This document shows, piece by piece, positions 1-11,392 of a DNA stretch of 64,000 nucleotides (the stretch's first letter is position 1; the number at the start of each line of letters is the position of its first letter). Origin of the DNA: Sporosarcina ureae. Lineage in GTDB: Bacteria > Bacillota > Bacilli > Bacillales_A > Planococcaceae. The notes beneath the pieces were generated by a model. It was given only the letters and a program-made list of their open reading frames with translations. It ran no database searches and had not been told where the DNA came from. The stretch spans positions 1 through 64,000 of the forward strand of contig NZ_JARIEA010000086.1 in NCBI RefSeq assembly GCF_029267015.1, written 5' to 3'. Position numbers and translations under genes: made by a program.

Positions 1-26
1 ATCACGGACTTAAGGAGGTGTGTCTC

Positions 27-452
27 GTGGCTAAAAAAGTTACTAAAGTAGTGAAATTGCAAATTCCAGCTGGTAAAGCAAATCCAGCACCACCAGTAGG
101 GCCGGCATTAGGTCAAGCAGGTGTTAACATCATGGGATTCTGTAAAGAATTTAACGCTCGTACAGCAGATCAAGCTGGTCTAATTATTCCAGTAGAAATC
201 TCAGTATTCGAGGACCGTTCATTTACATTCATCACAAAAACTCCGCCAGCAGCAGTATTGCTAAAGGTTGCAGCAAACGTTCAAAAGGGTTCAGGTGAGC
301 CTAATAAAAACAAAGTTGCTACAGTTAAGCGTGATAAAGTTAGAGAAATCGCAGAACAAAAGATGCCAGACTTAAACGCGGCGTCAGTTGAAGCGGCGAT
401 GGCAATGGTCGAAGGTACTGCTCGCAGTATGGGATTCAAAATCGAAGACTGA
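27..452 (+). CDS. rplK: 50S ribosomal protein L11
   Basis: L11 binds the GTPase-associated centre of 23S rRNA and takes part in factor-dependent GTP hydrolysis and the stringent response. The N-terminal proline-rich segment ([19 protein letters not shown]) and the C-terminal RNA-binding domain with KMPDLNA are intact; length is 141 aa, as usual. I chose the GTG at 27 because AAGGAGGTG at 12-20 sits about 7 nt upstream. A GTG at 18 is in frame but lies within that Shine-Dalgarno sequence. It is the first gene of the visible L11-L1 unit; any upstream nusG lies outside the window. Confidence 0.97.
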   Translation: MAKKVTKVVKLQIPAGKANPAPPVGPALGQAGVNIMGFCKEFNARTADQAGLIIPVEISVFEDRSFTFITKTPPAAVLLKVAANVQKGSGEPNKNKVATVKRDKVREIAEQKMPDLNAASVEAAMAMVEGTARSMGFKIED

Positions 453-484
453 TAGTAGTTCTTCACGATAAAGTAATGGTTTGA

Positions 485-524
485 AGGTGAAGGCTGCGGT
501 CGATTGTGATTCGCAGCCTTCATT
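485..524 (+). promoter_or_regulatory. hairpin between rplK and rplA
   Basis: A perfect 10-bp stem (489-498 with 512-521, GAAGGCTGCG / CGCAGCCTTC) encloses a 13-nt loop. No U-run follows, so it is not a classical terminator. It could be a processing site or part of an L1 autoregulatory site, since L1 represses its own mRNA in many bacteria. The role is inferred. Confidence 0.5.
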
Positions 525-572
525 AAGTGGGAGGTTTAATCCGTTAAAACCACAAATGAGGAGGAAATTCTG

Positions 573-1274
573 ATGGCTAAAAGAGGTAAAAAATTCGTAG
601 ATGCAGCGAAGCTTGTAGATCGTACTGCTACATACACTGCGAAAGAAGCAATTGAACTTGCTAAAAATACAAGTACTACTAATTTTGATGCAACTGTTGA
701 AGTAGCTTTCCGTCTTGGTATTGATACTCGTAAAAACGATCAGCAAATCCGTGGGGCAGTTGTACTTCCAAACGGTACTGGTAAAACACAACGCGTATTA
801 GTATTCGCTAAAGGTGAAAAAGTTAAAGAAGCAGAAGCTGCAGGCGCAGACTATGTAGGCGATGCAGAACTTATTGCTAAAATTCAACAAGGTTGGTTCG
901 ATTTCGACGTAATCGTTGCTACACCTGACATGATGGGCGAAGTTGGTAAGATTGGTCGCGTACTTGGACCAAAAGGTCTTATGCCGAACCCGAAAACTGG
1001 TACAGTAACATTTGATGTAACGAAAGCTATTGAAGAAATCAAAGCAGGTAAAGTTGAATACCGTGCGGACAAAGCTGGAATTATCCATGCGCCAATCGGA
1101 AAAGCATCTTTCGATAACGAGAAGTTGGAAGAAAACTTCTTGACGATCTTTGAAACTATTCAAAAAGCTAAACCAGCTTCATCAAAAGGAACATTCATGA
1201 AATCAGTAAACGTTACGACAACTATGGGTCCTGCTGTTAAAGTAGATCCGTCAAGCGTTACTGTTAAAAAATAA
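573..1274 (+). CDS. rplA: 50S ribosomal protein L1
   Basis: L1 forms the mobile stalk at the ribosomal E site and is a translational repressor of its own operon. The 233-aa protein is full length, with the family core around residues 120-150 ([20 protein letters not shown]) and the conserved tail [24 protein letters not shown] lies upstream of the ATG start. It follows rplK by 120 nt that hold a hairpin and precedes the L10 leader. Confidence 0.97.
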   Translation: MAKRGKKFVDAAKLVDRTATYTAKEAIELAKNTSTTNFDATVEVAFRLGIDTRKNDQQIRGAVVLPNGTGKTQRVLVFAKGEKVKEAEAAGADYVGDAELIAKIQQGWFDFDVIVATPDMMGEVGKIGRVLGPKGLMPNPKTGTVTFDVTKAIEEIKAGKVEYRADKAGIIHAPIGKASFDNEKLEENFLTIFETIQKAKPASSKGTFMKSVNVTTTMGPAVKVDPSSVTVKK

Positions 1275-1284
1275 TTGACAAGCA

Positions 1285-1455
1285 CAAAGTGATCTGCTAA
1301 GATTACGCTTGTTATGATGATAACCATTTGTACCGAAGACAGCAGGTGTGGCTTGCCACTTAATGCTCCTGCCGAGGACAAGACGCTCTTTTTAAAAGAT
1401 GACGACTTTTCTGCCCTCATGTCTTAGACGTTGAGGGCTTTTTATATCGGTATAA
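1285..1455 (+). promoter_or_regulatory. L10 leader (rplJL autoregulatory attenuator)
   Basis: The roughly 200-nt gap before rplJ has the character of the Bacillales L10 leader, with pairable segments such as AGCAGG and CCTGC (around 1340-1372) and a terminator hairpin GCCCTCA (1413-1419) / TGAGGGC (1432-1438) followed by five Us. In this family the L10(L12)4 complex binds the leader and favours termination when the proteins are in excess. The terminator is seen directly; assignment to the family rests on position and general resemblance. Confidence 0.8.
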
Positions 1456-1483
1456 GTGACCCTAATTACCAGGAGGTGTCAAC

Positions 1484-1984
1484 ATGAGCAAAATTTTAGA
1501 AGCTAAACAAGCAGTCGTATCAGAAGTTGCTGAGAAATTGCAATCAGCAGCATCTGTAGTAGTTGTCGATTACCGTGGTCTTACGGTTGCGCAAGTTACA
1601 GAATTGCGTAAACAATTACGTGAAGCGGGCATCGAGTTCAAAGTTTATAAAAACTCTATGGTGCGTCGTGCGACAGTAGTTGCAGGACTAGAAGGCTTGA
1701 ACGAAAACCTTACAGGTCCAAACGCTATCGCTTTCTCTACAGAAGACGTAGTAGCGCCAGCTAAAATCTTAAATGATTTCGCTAAAAAGAATGAAAAGCT
1801 TGAAATTAAAGCAGGTGTGATCGAAGGAAACGTCGCAACTGCTGAAGATGTGAAAGCATTGGCTACTCTACCTTCTCGCGATGGTCTATTGTCTATGCTA
1901 CTCAGCGTTCTTCAAGCGCCAGTACGAAACTTTGCACTTGCTACAAAAGCAGTTGCAGAACAAAAAGAAGAGCAAGGTGCTTAA
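1484..1984 (+). CDS. rplJ: 50S ribosomal protein L10
   Basis: L10 anchors the L7/L12 dimers to the ribosome stalk base. The 166-aa sequence has the typical N-terminal domain ([20 protein letters not shown], near residues 26-45) and the C-terminal helix that binds L12. AGGAGGTG lies upstream of the ATG. The gene is preceded by an attenuator leader and followed after 67 nt by rplL, so the two are probably expressed together. Confidence 0.97.
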   Translation: MSKILEAKQAVVSEVAEKLQSAASVVVVDYRGLTVAQVTELRKQLREAGIEFKVYKNSMVRRATVVAGLEGLNENLTGPNAIAFSTEDVVAPAKILNDFAKKNEKLEIKAGVIEGNVATAEDVKALATLPSRDGLLSMLLSVLQAPVRNFALATKAVAEQKEEQGA

Positions 1985-2051
1985 TTTCGCATTTTGACTA
2001 TGACCGGAACAAACTAGCCGGTTAAATACAACTTTCCAGGAGGAACTTAAA

Positions 2052-2411
2052 ATGACTAACGCACAAATTTTAGACGCAATCAAAGAAATGACAGTTCTTG
2101 AACTAAACGACCTTGTTAAAGCAATCGAAGAAGAATTCGGCGTAACAGCAGCAGCACCAGTTGCAGCAGCTGGAGCAGTTGCAGAAGCAGCTGAAGAGCA
2201 AACTGAATTCGACGTAATCCTTGCATCAGCTGGAGATCAGAAGATCAAAGTTATCAAAGCTGTTCGTGAAATCACTGGTCTTGGCTTGAAAGAAGCTAAA
2301 GCTCTTGTAGACGAAGCTCCTAAAGCAGTTAAAGAAGCAGCAACTAAAGAAGAAGCAGAAGAAATGAAAGCTAAACTTGAAGAAGTTGGCGCATCTGTAG
2401 AAGTTAAGTAA
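2052..2411 (+). CDS. rplL: 50S ribosomal protein L7/L12
   Basis: The acidic stalk protein recruits translation factors. At 119 aa it has the N-terminal dimerisation domain, an Ala-rich hinge (residues about 36-53, [17 protein letters not shown]) and the C-terminal domain with [21 protein letters not shown]. The start ATG follows AGGAGG. It is the last gene before a strong terminator at 2428-2457. Confidence 0.97.
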   Translation: MTNAQILDAIKEMTVLELNDLVKAIEEEFGVTAAAPVAAAGAVAEAAEEQTEFDVILASAGDQKIKVIKAVREITGLGLKEAKALVDEAPKAVKEAATKEEAEEMKAKLEEVGASVEVK

Positions 2412-2427
2412 TTTCTACTTCCCTGAG

Positions 2428-2457
2428 AAAAGCCCGTCTATTTGACGGGCTTTTTTC
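2428..2457 (+). terminator. Rho-independent terminator after rplL
   Basis: Stem AGCCCGTC / GACGGGCT (2431-2438 with 2444-2451) with a short loop, followed by TTTTTTC. It closes the rplJ-rplL transcript. Confidence 0.92.
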
Positions 2458-2498
2458 TTCATATACAGATAGTATAACTCTACGCAGGAGGTGTATGT

Positions 2499-3119
2499 AT
2501 GGGAGACCATTATTACTCGAAAAATCCCCAAGTTTCAAGTGCGCCCAAGCAGTGGAAAGCCGAGATTCGTAACAAAGTCTTTTCATTTACAACGGATGCT
2601 GGTGTATTTAGCAAAGGGAGTATAGATGAAGGGTCAAAATTACTGGCTGAAACGTTTAAAGAACCATCCATTGGGGGAGACTTGTTGGAAATAGGTTGCG
2701 GTTATGGACCAATTGCGTTGTCTATCGCATCGGATTTTCCTGAGAGACTGATCCATATGGTGGATGTGAATGAACGGGCATTAGCTCTTTCAAAAACAAA
2801 CGCTCAACAGAATCAAATCTCAAATATAAAAGTTTATGAAAGTAGTGGCGTTGATCGAGTTGTATCAAATGACTTCGCTGCAATTATAACCAATCCACCT
2901 ATTAGAGCGGGGAAGCAAACAGTCTTTTCTTTCTATGATGGAGCTTATGAAAAGTTAGCTACGGGCGGAGAATTATGGGTTGTCATTCAAAAGAAACAAG
3001 GGGCTCCGTCTACGATGGATTACTTGAAGAACTTGTTTGGTAATGTAGAAACGGTTGCCAAGAAAAAGGGCTACTTTATTTTGGTATCAAAAAAGATTGA
3101 CAGGATGAATATCTTGTAG
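2499..3119 (+). CDS. class I SAM-dependent methyltransferase, YbxB/RsmC-like
   Basis: This is a probable 16S rRNA (guanine-N2) methyltransferase of the RsmC type, at the position B. subtilis ybxB occupies between rplL and rpoB. The 206-aa protein has the SAM-binding motif LLEIGCGYGPIALSIA (near residues 62-77) and the catalytic NPPIRAG motif (about 131-137), characteristic of N2-guanine methyltransferases. AGGAGGTG precedes the ATG. The target is inferred from the family; the fold and motifs are seen. Confidence 0.88.
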   Translation: MGDHYYSKNPQVSSAPKQWKAEIRNKVFSFTTDAGVFSKGSIDEGSKLLAETFKEPSIGGDLLEIGCGYGPIALSIASDFPERLIHMVDVNERALALSKTNAQQNQISNIKVYESSGVDRVVSNDFAAIITNPPIRAGKQTVFSFYDGAYEKLATGGELWVVIQKKQGAPSTMDYLKNLFGNVETVAKKKGYFILVSKKIDRMNIL

Positions 3120-3223
3120 TAGCATTATTAAATGCATAAATATTTATATTGCAGCTGTATGCCCTTTTGTGTGATGTAGTAGAGGAAAAGGTATATTGAT
3201 GTTTGGATAAAGATTGTGAAATC

Positions 3224-3266
3224 GAAAATGAGCTCTCGTCGGAACTCGTTTTCTTTTTGTTTTTTC
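3224..3266 (+). terminator. attenuator-like hairpin upstream of rpoB
   Basis: Stem GAAAATGAG (3224-3232) and CTCGTTTTC (3245-3253), with one G-U pair, is followed by TTTTTGTTTTTT. It lies about 75 nt before the rpoB start and could end ybxB transcripts or modulate entry into rpoBC. Confidence 0.75.
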
Positions 3267-3329
3267 GAAGTCACAGCGGAATTTCTGATTTTGCAAAAAC
3301 TAATATTGTCTTAATGAGGGGTGAATGAG

Positions 3330-6300
3330 TTGACAGGTCATTTAGTTCAGTATGGTCAACATCGTCAGCGTAGAAGTTTCGCGCGAATCAAAGAAGTACT
3401 CGATCTGCCGAATTTGATTGAAATTCAAACGGCGTCTTATGAGTGGTTCTTGGAAGAAGGGTTACGTGAAATGTTCCGGGATATTTCTCCTATCCAGGAT
3501 TTCACAGGTAACTTGTCCTTGGAATTTATTGATTACAAACTGGGTGAACCGAAATATCCAGTAGACGAATCAAAAGAACGCGATGTGACATATGCGGCAC
3601 CACTTCGTGTAAAAGTACGTCTTCATAACCAAGAAACAGGCGACGTGAAGGAACAGGACGTTTTCATGGGAGATTTCCCACTCATGACAGAAAACGGAAC
3701 ATTCATTATTAATGGAGCGGAGCGTGTTATCGTTTCTCAGCTCGTTCGTTCACCAAGTGTTTACTATAATGATAAGACGGATAAAAACGGTAAGCGTGGA
3801 TTTGGCGCTACTGTTATTCCGAACCGTGGAGCGTGGCTTGAATATGAAACAGATGCAAAAGACGTTGTGCATGTCCGTATCGACCGCACTCGTAAATTGC
3901 CAATCACTGTTTTATTGCGTGCACTAGGCTTCTCTACTGACCAAGAAATTATCGACCTAATCGGTGATAATGAATATTTACGGAATTCATTAGAGAAAGA
4001 TAACACTGAAACCTCGGAAAAAGCAATGCTTGAAATCTATGAGCGACTTCGCCCGGGTGAGCCACCGACACTCGATAGCGCAAGAAGTCTTTTGTATTCA
4101 CGCTTCTTCGATCCAAAACGCTATGATTTAGCGAATGTCGGTCGTTATAAAATGAATAAAAAGCTTCACTTGCAAAATCGTTTGTTCAACCAAACAGCTG
4201 CTGAAACACTCGTTGATCCGGAAACTGGAGAAATATTAGTGGAAAAAGATCAGCTAATCGACCGTCGTACATTAGATAAATTACTACCATTCTTATCTCA
4301 AGGTATAAATACTGAGTCGATTGAACATGTAGGATCTGTTTTGGAAGAACCAATGGTTATCCAAACACTGAAGATCTACGCGCCTAAAAGTGAAGAAAAA
4401 CAAGTCATCAATGTCATTTCCAATGCTGAAGTAGACGAGTCTATTAAAAATATTACTCCAGCGGATATTGTAGCGTCTATCAGTTATTTCTTTAACTTGT
4501 TACATGGTGTAGGAAATACGGATGATATTGACCATCTTGGTAACCGTCGTTTGCGTTCTGTTGGTGAATTACTTCAAAACCAATTCCGTATCGGTCTTTC
4601 TCGTATGGAGCGTGTGGTTAAAGAAAGAATGTCCATCAATGACACTCAATCTATCGTACCTCAACAACTGATCAATATCCGTCCGGTTATTGCATCTATT
4701 AAAGAGTTTTTCGGTAGCTCTCAGCTATCTCAGTTCATGGACCAAACAAATCCATTGGCTGAATTGACGCATAAGCGTCGTCTTTCTGCACTGGGACCTG
4801 GTGGTTTGACACGTGAGCGAGCAGGAATGGAAGTTCGTGACGTTCACTACTCTCACTATGGTCGTATGTGTCCGATTGAAACGCCGGAGGGTCCGAATAT
4901 TGGACTGATCAACTCATTATCTACATTCGCGAAAGTGAATCGATTCGGCTTTATTGAAACTCCTTATCGTAAAGTAGATCCTGAAACAGGTCGCGTTACA
5001 TCTCAAATCGATTATCTGACAGCAGATATTGAAGATAACTATGTAGTAGCGCAAGCAAATGCACTACTTGAAGAAGACGGTTCATTTACTAATGAAGGTG
5101 TCGTAGGTCGTTTCCAAGGGGATAACACTGTATTCCGCCGCGAGCAAATGGACTACATGGACGTTTCACCTAAGCAAGTTGTATCTGCAGCTACTGCATG
5201 TATTCCGTTCTTAGAAAATGATGACTCCAACCGTGCATTGATGGGTGCGAACATGCAACGTCAAGCAGTTCCTTTATTAAATCCTGAAGCGCCGTTTGTT
5301 GGTACAGGTATGGAGCATATTTCTGCACGCGATTCGGGTGCGGCAGTTGTTTCTAAATATCATGGTATCATCGAGCATGTAGAAGCAAAGGAAATTCGTA
5401 TTCGTCGTATTGAAGAAGTGGGCGGTAAAGAAGTCAAGGGTGATCTTGTCGTTTGTCGTTTATCTAAGTTCATCCGTTCGAACCAGGGAACTTGTTATAA
5501 CCAACGTCCGATTGTAAAAGTCGGCGACCGTGTAAAACCGCTTGATATTCTTGCGGATGGCCCATCAATGGAACAAGGTGAACTTGCGCTTGGACGTAAC
5601 GTTCTAACTGCCTTCATGACGTGGGATGGTTATAACTACGAGGATGCGATCATCATGAGTGAGCGTCTAGTAAAAGATGATGTATTCACATCTGTTCATA
5701 TTGAAGAATATGAATCAGAAGCACGTGATACGAAGCTTGGACCGGAAGAAATCACGCGTGATATTCCAAACGTCGGAGAAGATGCATTGCGCAACTTGGA
5801 CGATAGAGGAATTATCCGTATTGGTGCAGAAGTTCGCGATGGCGATATCTTAGTCGGTAAAGTAACACCTAAGGGAGTTACGGAATTGACTGCGGAAGAA
5901 CGTCTTCTACACGCAATCTTTGGAGAGAAGGCACGTGAAGTGCGTGATACTTCATTACGTGTACCTCACGGAGCAGGCGGAATCGTATTAGATGTTAAAG
6001 TCTTTAACCGTGAAGACGGCGACGAGCTGTCTCCTGGAGTTAACCAGTTAGTTCGCGTGTATATTGTACAGAAGCGTAAAATCTCTGTTGGAGATAAAAT
6101 GGCAGGACGTCATGGTAACAAGGGTGTTATTTCACGTATTTTACCCGAGTCAGAAATGCCGTTTCTTCCTGATGGTACGCCGATCGATGTCATGTTGAAC
6201 CCACTTGGTGTTCCGTCACGTATGAATATTGGACAGGTTCTTGAGATGCACCTTGGTATGGCAGCACGTAGTTTAGGTATTCACACAGCTTCTCCTGTAT

Positions 6301-6866
6301 TTGATGGTGCAAACGAGGAAGATGTTTGGACTACAATGGAAGAAGCAGGTATGAACCGTGACGGTAAAACCATGCTATACGATGGTCGTTCAGGTGAACC
6401 GTTTGATAACCGCGTATCAGTTGGTGTTATGTACTTGATCAAACTAGCCCACATGGTAGATGACAAGTTACACGCACGCTCAACTGGACCGTACTCACTT
6501 GTTACGCAGCAACCACTTGGCGGTAAAGCCCAGTTCGGTGGACAGCGTTTCGGGGAAATGGAAGTATGGGCACTAGAAGCATATGGTGCCGCTTATACAT
6601 TGCAAGAAATCTTAACAGTCAAATCCGATGACGTCGTAGGCCGTGTGAAAACATACGAAGCGATTGTTAAAGGTGATAGCGTACCTCAACCAGGAGTACC
6701 AGAATCATTTAAAGTACTAATCAAAGAACTTCAGAGTTTAGGGTTAGACGTAAAAATGTTGACGGAAGACTTTGAGGAAATTGAGCTTCGTGATCTTGAC
6801 GACGAAGAAGACATGCAACCAACTGACGCATTGAACTTGATGAAAGAAGATCAGCCAATCGCCTAA
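3330..6866 (+). CDS. rpoB: DNA-directed RNA polymerase subunit beta
   Basis: Catalytic beta subunit of RNA polymerase, 1178 aa. The rifampicin-binding region ([20 protein letters not shown], encoded near 4726-4785) is wild type at the usual resistance positions, and the downstream block [15 protein letters not shown] is intact. I place the start at the TTG at 3330 because AGGGGTG at 3317-3323 is correctly spaced and the protein then begins MTGHLVQYG as in Bacillus. An in-frame GTG at 3321 lies within the ribosome binding site. The C-terminal tail is acidic ([13 protein letters not shown]). Confidence 0.97.
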   Translation: MTGHLVQYGQHRQRRSFARIKEVLDLPNLIEIQTASYEWFLEEGLREMFRDISPIQDFTGNLSLEFIDYKLGEPKYPVDESKERDVTYAAPLRVKVRLHNQETGDVKEQDVFMGDFPLMTENGTFIINGAERVIVSQLVRSPSVYYNDKTDKNGKRGFGATVIPNRGAWLEYETDAKDVVHVRIDRTRKLPITVLLRALGFSTDQEIIDLIGDNEYLRNSLEKDNTETSEKAMLEIYERLRPGEPPTLDSARSLLYSRFFDPKRYDLANVGRYKMNKKLHLQNRLFNQTAAETLVDPETGEILVEKDQLIDRRTLDKLLPFLSQGINTESIEHVGSVLEEPMVIQTLKIYAPKSEEKQVINVISNAEVDESIKNITPADIVASISYFFNLLHGVGNTDDIDHLGNRRLRSVGELLQNQFRIGLSRMERVVKERMSINDTQSIVPQQLINIRPVIASIKEFFGSSQLSQFMDQTNPLAELTHKRRLSALGPGGLTRERAGMEVRDVHYSHYGRMCPIETPEGPNIGLINSLSTFAKVNRFGFIETPYRKVDPETGRVTSQIDYLTADIEDNYVVAQANALLEEDGSFTNEGVVGRFQGDNTVFRREQMDYMDVSPKQVVSAATACIPFLENDDSNRALMGANMQRQAVPLLNPEAPFVGTGMEHISARDSGAAVVSKYHGIIEHVEAKEIRIRRIEEVGGKEVKGDLVVCRLSKFIRSNQGTCYNQRPIVKVGDRVKPLDILADGPSMEQGELALGRNVLTAFMTWDGYNYEDAIIMSERLVKDDVFTSVHIEEYESEARDTKLGPEEITRDIPNVGEDALRNLDDRGIIRIGAEVRDGDILVGKVTPKGVTELTAEERLLHAIFGEKAREVRDTSLRVPHGAGGIVLDVKVFNREDGDELSPGVNQLVRVYIVQKRKISVGDKMAGRHGNKGVISRILPESEMPFLPDGTPIDVMLNPLGVPSRMNIGQVLEMHLGMAARSLGIHTASPVFDGANEEDVWTTMEEAGMNRDGKTMLYDGRSGEPFDNRVSVGVMYLIKLAHMVDDKLHARSTGPYSLVTQQPLGGKAQFGGQRFGEMEVWALEAYGAAYTLQEILTVKSDDVVGRVKTYEAIVKGDSVPQPGVPESFKVLIKELQSLGLDVKMLTEDFEEIELRDLDDEEDMQPTDALNLMKEDQPIA

Positions 6867-6912
6867 ACTAAAAGCGGAAAGCGATCTGAAATATAAATAA
6901 AACAAACACAAC

Positions 6913-6950
6913 CAAATAGAAGAGGGCTTCGAGCACCCTCTTCTATTCTA
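6913..6950 (+). terminator. hairpin in the rpoB-rpoC gap
   Basis: AATAGAAGAGGG (6915-6926) pairs with CCCTCTTCTATT, ending about 6947, around a short loop. The following sequence is CTATTC, not a strong U-run, so it is more likely a processing or stability element than a full terminator between the two subunit genes. Confidence 0.6.
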
Positions 6951-7044
6951 TTCAGTAAGAAGAACAACTTACGTGAATGCACTACTACAAGTTAAATTGC
7001 CTGATAAGCCATTATGGCGATTAGACTAAAGGGAGGTTGGCTCC

Positions 7045-10000
7045 TTGATCGATGTTAATAATTTTGAGTATATGAAAATTGGCCTTGCTTCACCGGACAA
7101 GATTCGTTCTTGGTCATATGGAGAAGTAAAAAAACCTGAAACTATCAACTACCGTACATTAAAGCCAGAGAAGGACGGATTATTCTGTGAAAGAATCTTC
7201 GGACCAACGAAAGACTGGGAATGTCACTGTGGAAAATACAAGCGGGTTCGCTATAAAGGCGTCGTTTGTGATCGTTGTGGCGTAGAAGTAACGCGTCAAA
7301 AAGTCCGTCGTGAACGTATGGGTCACATTGAGCTTGCAGCACCTGTCACACATATTTGGTATTTCAAAGGAATTCCTAGCCGTATGGGCTTGATCCTAGA
7401 CATGACACCTCGTGCGTTGGAAGAGATTATCTACTTCGCGTCTTACGTAGTAGTCGAACCAGCTGATACACCGCTTGAGCGTAAGCAATTGCTTTCAGAG
7501 AAAGAATACCGTCTATACCGTGAGAAGTATGGTTCTAAATTCCAGGCGGCAATGGGAGCGGAAGCAATCGAGCAACTACTCCGTGCGATAGATTTGGATA
7601 AAGAAACGGATTCATTGAAGGAAGAATTAAAAACAGTACAAGGTCAACGTCGTACACGCGCAATCCGACGCCTGGAAGTTGTGGAATCATTCCGTAACTC
7701 TGGAAATCGTCCGGAGTGGATGGTATTGGAAGTGCTTCCTGTTATCCCTCCTGAATTGCGTCCTATGGTACAGCTTGACGGTGGACGTTTTGCAACTTCT
7801 GACTTGAATGATCTGTATCGCAGGGTTATTAACCGGAACAATCGTCTAAAGCGACTATTGGATCTAGGGGCACCTGGTATTATCGTTCAGAACGAAAAAC
7901 GTATGCTTCAAGAAGCAGTAGATGCACTTGTAGACAACGGCCGTCGCGGAAGACCTGTAACAGGTCCAGGTAACCGCCCGTTGAAATCTCTTTCTCATAT
8001 GTTGAAAGGGAAGCAAGGACGTTTCCGTCAGAACTTACTTGGTAAACGTGTAGACTACTCTGGTCGTTCAGTTATCGTAGTAGGTCCTAGCTTGAAAATG
8101 TATCAATGTGGTCTACCTAAGGAAATGGCGATTGAGCTATTTAAGCCGTTCGTTATGAAAGAATTAGTAGAACGTAACTTGGCACATAATATTAAGAGTG
8201 CGAAACGGAAGATTGAACGTCTTCATTCCGAAGTATGGGATGTTTTAGAAGACGTCATTAAAGAACATCCGGTACTTCTTAACCGAGCACCAACACTTCA
8301 CCGTCTGGGAATCCAGGCATTCGAACCGATGTTGGTAGAAGGACGCGCTATTACATTGCATCCACTTGTTTGTACGGCGTATAACGCTGACTTCGATGGT
8401 GACCAAATGGCCGTTCACGTACCTTTATCTGCTGAAGCACAAGCTGAAGCGCGCTTACTGATGTTAGCTGCCCAAAACATTTTGAACCCGAAAGACGGAA
8501 AACCAGTTGTAACTCCTTCACAGGATATGGTTCTTGGAAACTACTACTTAACAGTCGAGCGTAAAAACGCAACTGGAGAAGGCTCAGTGTTTAGTGACCC
8601 GAATGAAGCGTTAATCGCGTACCAAACAGGACACGTTCACTTGCATTCTCGTATTGCAGTTCAAGCTGGAAGTATTAAAAATCCAACGTTTACGGACAAG
8701 CAAAACAGTCAGCTGTTGTTAACAACAGTAGGTAAAATTATTTTTAACGAGATTTTACCTGAAACATTCCCGTACATTAACGAACCGACGAATCAAAACT
8801 TACAAGTGGAAACACCTGACAAGTACTTTATCGACGGCACAGTGAATGTTAAGGAACACTTGCAACAAGCAGAATTGATCACGCCATTCAAAAAAGCGAT
8901 TCTTGGGGAAATCATCGCGGAGATCTTCCGTCGCTTCCACATTACAGAAACATCTAGAATGTTGGATAGAATGAAGAACCTAGGATTTAAATATTCTACT
9001 CGTGCAGGAATCACAATCGGTATTTCTGATATCGTAGTTTTGCCGAATAAAGCTGAAATCCTTCATGAGGCACAAGAAAAAGTAGACAAAGTTACTCAAC
9101 AGTTCCGACGCGGTTTAATTACTGAAGAAGAACGATATGACCGTGTTATCTCTTATTGGAGCCATGCGAAAGATGTTATTCAGAATAAGCTGATGGATTC
9201 GTTAGATATCGAAAACCCAATCTTCATGATGAGTGACTCTGGAGCCCGTGGTAACGCATCAAACTTTACACAGCTTGCTGGTATGCGTGGACTGATGGCC
9301 AACCCGGCTGGACGGATTATCGAACTTCCGATCAAATCTTCATTCCGTGAAGGTCTAACAGTACTTGAATACTTTATCTCTACACACGGTGCGCGTAAAG
9401 GTCTTGCCGATACAGCACTGAAGACTGCCGATTCAGGTTACCTGACACGTCGTCTAGTAGACGTAGCGCAAGATGTTATCGTTCGTGAAGAAGATTGCGG
9501 AACAGACCGTGGTCTGGCAATCACTGCGTTAACTGAAGGAAATGAAATGATTGAAACATTGTTCGAGCGTATTGAAGGTCGTCACACGAAGAAGACCATC
9601 AAACATCCGGAAACGGGTGAAGTTATTCTTGCGAAAAACGGATTGATTACTGCAGATATAGCAAATACAGTAATTCAAGCGGGAATCGAAGAAGTAACGA
9701 TTCGTTCGGCGTTTACGTGTAATACAAAACATGGTGTATGTAAAAAATGTTATGGCATCAACTTAGCTACTGGAGAAACGGTAGAAGTAGGGGAAGCAGT
9801 GGGAATCATTGCGGCTCAATCTATCGGAGAACCAGGAACACAGTTAACGATGCGTACATTCCATACAGGTGGAGTAGCTGGAGACGATATTACACAAGGT
9901 CTTCCACGTATCCAAGAGATTTTCGAATCTCGTAATCCAAAAGGTGTCGCGGTTATTTCTGAAATAGCAGGTACTGTTATTGAAATTGATGAAGTCCGTG

Positions 10001-10638
10001 AAGGTTTGAAAGAGATCACTATTGAAGGTGAAGTGGAAACACGTAAATATCCTACATTGTACAACGCGCGTTTGAGCGTAGAAGTTGGAGATGTAGTTGA
10101 GCGTGGACAAACTATTACTGAAGGTTCTATTGATCCTAAACAATTAATCGTAGTAAAAGACGTTTCGACAGTACAAGAGTATCTGTTGAAAGAAGTTCAA
10201 AAAGTTTACCGTATGCAAGGTGTAGAAATTGGAGATAAGCACGTTGAAGTAATGGTTCGCCAAATGCTTCGTAAAGTTCGCGTAATTGAAGCGGGAGATA
10301 CTGATCTTCTTCCAGGTTCGTTACTTGATATTCACCAATTCTCCGAAGCTAATGCAAAAGTGTTGTTAGCAGGAAAAGTTCCAGCTACTTCACGTCCGGT
10401 AATTCTTGGTATTACAAAAGCTTCACTTGAGACAGAGTCCTTCTTGTCGGCCGCTTCATTCCAGGAGACAACAAGAGTTCTTACTGATGCAGCCATCAAA
10501 GGTAAAACAGATGAGTTGCTAGGTCTGAAAGAAAACGTTATTATCGGGAAATTGGTCCCTGCAGGTACTGGAATGCAGAGATACCGCCAGATTAAAATGC
10601 AACACGATGAAGCAGAAGAAACAATTACAGCTGAATAA
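7045..10638 (+). CDS. rpoC: DNA-directed RNA polymerase subunit beta'
   Basis: Catalytic beta-prime subunit, 1197 aa. Visible hallmarks are the N-terminal zinc-binding cysteines (CHCGKY and CDRCGVE, residues about 60-78), the metal-binding [15 protein letters not shown] motif near residue 449, the trigger-loop region with [18 protein letters not shown] and the second cysteine set [13 protein letters not shown]. The TTG start at 7045 follows GGGAGG and gives [10 protein letters not shown]. It lies 178 nt after rpoB. Confidence 0.97.
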   Translation: MIDVNNFEYMKIGLASPDKIRSWSYGEVKKPETINYRTLKPEKDGLFCERIFGPTKDWECHCGKYKRVRYKGVVCDRCGVEVTRQKVRRERMGHIELAAPVTHIWYFKGIPSRMGLILDMTPRALEEIIYFASYVVVEPADTPLERKQLLSEKEYRLYREKYGSKFQAAMGAEAIEQLLRAIDLDKETDSLKEELKTVQGQRRTRAIRRLEVVESFRNSGNRPEWMVLEVLPVIPPELRPMVQLDGGRFATSDLNDLYRRVINRNNRLKRLLDLGAPGIIVQNEKRMLQEAVDALVDNGRRGRPVTGPGNRPLKSLSHMLKGKQGRFRQNLLGKRVDYSGRSVIVVGPSLKMYQCGLPKEMAIELFKPFVMKELVERNLAHNIKSAKRKIERLHSEVWDVLEDVIKEHPVLLNRAPTLHRLGIQAFEPMLVEGRAITLHPLVCTAYNADFDGDQMAVHVPLSAEAQAEARLLMLAAQNILNPKDGKPVVTPSQDMVLGNYYLTVERKNATGEGSVFSDPNEALIAYQTGHVHLHSRIAVQAGSIKNPTFTDKQNSQLLLTTVGKIIFNEILPETFPYINEPTNQNLQVETPDKYFIDGTVNVKEHLQQAELITPFKKAILGEIIAEIFRRFHITETSRMLDRMKNLGFKYSTRAGITIGISDIVVLPNKAEILHEAQEKVDKVTQQFRRGLITEEERYDRVISYWSHAKDVIQNKLMDSLDIENPIFMMSDSGARGNASNFTQLAGMRGLMANPAGRIIELPIKSSFREGLTVLEYFISTHGARKGLADTALKTADSGYLTRRLVDVAQDVIVREEDCGTDRGLAITALTEGNEMIETLFERIEGRHTKKTIKHPETGEVILAKNGLITADIANTVIQAGIEEVTIRSAFTCNTKHGVCKKCYGINLATGETVEVGEAVGIIAAQSIGEPGTQLTMRTFHTGGVAGDDITQGLPRIQEIFESRNPKGVAVISEIAGTVIEIDEVREGLKEITIEGEVETRKYPTLYNARLSVEVGDVVERGQTITEGSIDPKQLIVVKDVSTVQEYLLKEVQKVYRMQGVEIGDKHVEVMVRQMLRKVRVIEAGDTDLLPGSLLDIHQFSEANAKVLLAGKVPATSRPVILGITKASLETESFLSAASFQETTRVLTDAAIKGKTDELLGLKENVIIGKLVPAGTGMQRYRQIKMQHDEAEETITAE

Positions 10639-10641
10639 AAA

Positions 10642-10669
10642 TAAACGGGACATCGTTCCCGTTTATTTT
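10642..10669 (+). terminator. terminator after rpoC
   Basis: AAACGGGA (10643-10650) pairs with TCCCGTTT (10657-10664), followed by ATTTTC. The U-tract is short. Confidence 0.75.
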
Positions 10670-10679
10670 CTTAAATTTG

Positions 10680-10708
10680 TTGACAAGATGTTCTAGAGAT
10701 GATAATAT
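10680..10708 (+). promoter_or_regulatory. sigma-A promoter for the str operon
   Basis: TTGACA (10680-10685), a 17-nt spacer and TAATAT (10703-10708) lie immediately after the rpoC terminator and about 230 nt before rpsL. This is a near-consensus vegetative promoter. Confidence 0.85.
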
Positions 10709-10937
10709 ACAAAAGGTTGATAGTTGTTGATCGTTAACTTGTTGGAAGGAATATATATTCTTTCAAATTAGTGCAAGACGTAAAGCAATTCATCATTATA
10801 AAATAACAGTAAGCAGAGATCTCTGGTGTTACTGTCACCCGTTTTTGTGTGTGCACGCACAAAAACTTTGTTTTTACTTAAAAATGAACCACCTGGGTGT
10901 GTGGTATTATAAAAAGCTTGGAAGGAGGAACAACCTA
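10709..10937 (+). promoter_or_regulatory. structured leader of rpsL
   Basis: The untranslated leader contains a perfect 12-bp palindrome CAGAGATCTCTG (10814-10825), a small hairpin GGTG/CACC just after it, and a stronger stem GTTTTTGTG (10841-10849) / CACAAAAAC (10858-10866) followed by TTTGTTTTTAC. The last looks like an attenuator. No gene is present; the ybxF gene found here in B. subtilis is absent. Confidence 0.6.
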
Positions 10938-11357
10938 ATGCCTACAATTAATCAATTAGTCCGTAAACCTCGTAAGTCGAAGACGGAGAATTCTAAGTCA
11001 CCGGCTCTAGGAAAAAGCTATAACAGCTTTAAAAAGTCAATGACAAACGTGAACTCACCACAAAAAAGAGGTGTTTGTACACGTGTTGGTACTATGACTC
11101 CTAAGAAACCGAACTCGGCGCTTCGTAAATACGCTCGTGTTCGTTTAACTAATACATTGGAAGTAAACGCATATATTCCAGGTGAAGGCCACAACTTGCA
11201 AGAACACAGTGTGGTACTAATCCGCGGAGGACGCGTAAAAGACTTACCGGGTGTTCGTTACCATATCGTACGTGGGGCACTTGATACAGCTGGAGTTACT
11301 GGCCGTATGCAAAGCCGTTCGATGTATGGAGCTAAAAAGCCTAAAGTTAAGAAGTAA
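10938..11357 (+). CDS. rpsL: 30S ribosomal protein S12
   Basis: S12 sits at the decoding centre and is where streptomycin resistance mutations occur. The 139-aa protein carries the family segments [17 protein letters not shown] and [16 protein letters not shown]. The lysines at the usual resistance positions (in PKKPNS and GRVKDLPG) are wild type. The ATG at 10938 follows GGAAGGAGG; an in-frame extension upstream to 10845 has no ribosome binding site and runs through a hairpin, so I rejected it. Confidence 0.97.
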   Translation: MPTINQLVRKPRKSKTENSKSPALGKSYNSFKKSMTNVNSPQKRGVCTRVGTMTPKKPNSALRKYARVRLTNTLEVNAYIPGEGHNLQEHSVVLIRGGRVKDLPGVRYHIVRGALDTAGVTGRMQSRSMYGAKKPKVKK

Positions 11358-11392
11358 TACAAAACTAACGATATTGAAAGGAGGAACTAATT

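Noticed and set aside
3321..3329. GTG at 3321 as the rpoB start
   Set aside because: It overlaps the ribosome binding site; the TTG at 3330 gives the family N-terminus MTGHLVQYG.
4726..4785. Rifampicin resistance mutation in rpoB
   Set aside because: The cluster I region reads as wild type at the usual positions.
10845..10937. N-terminal extension of rpsL
   Set aside because: No ribosome binding site, runs through a hairpin, and S12 proteins begin at the ATG at 10938.
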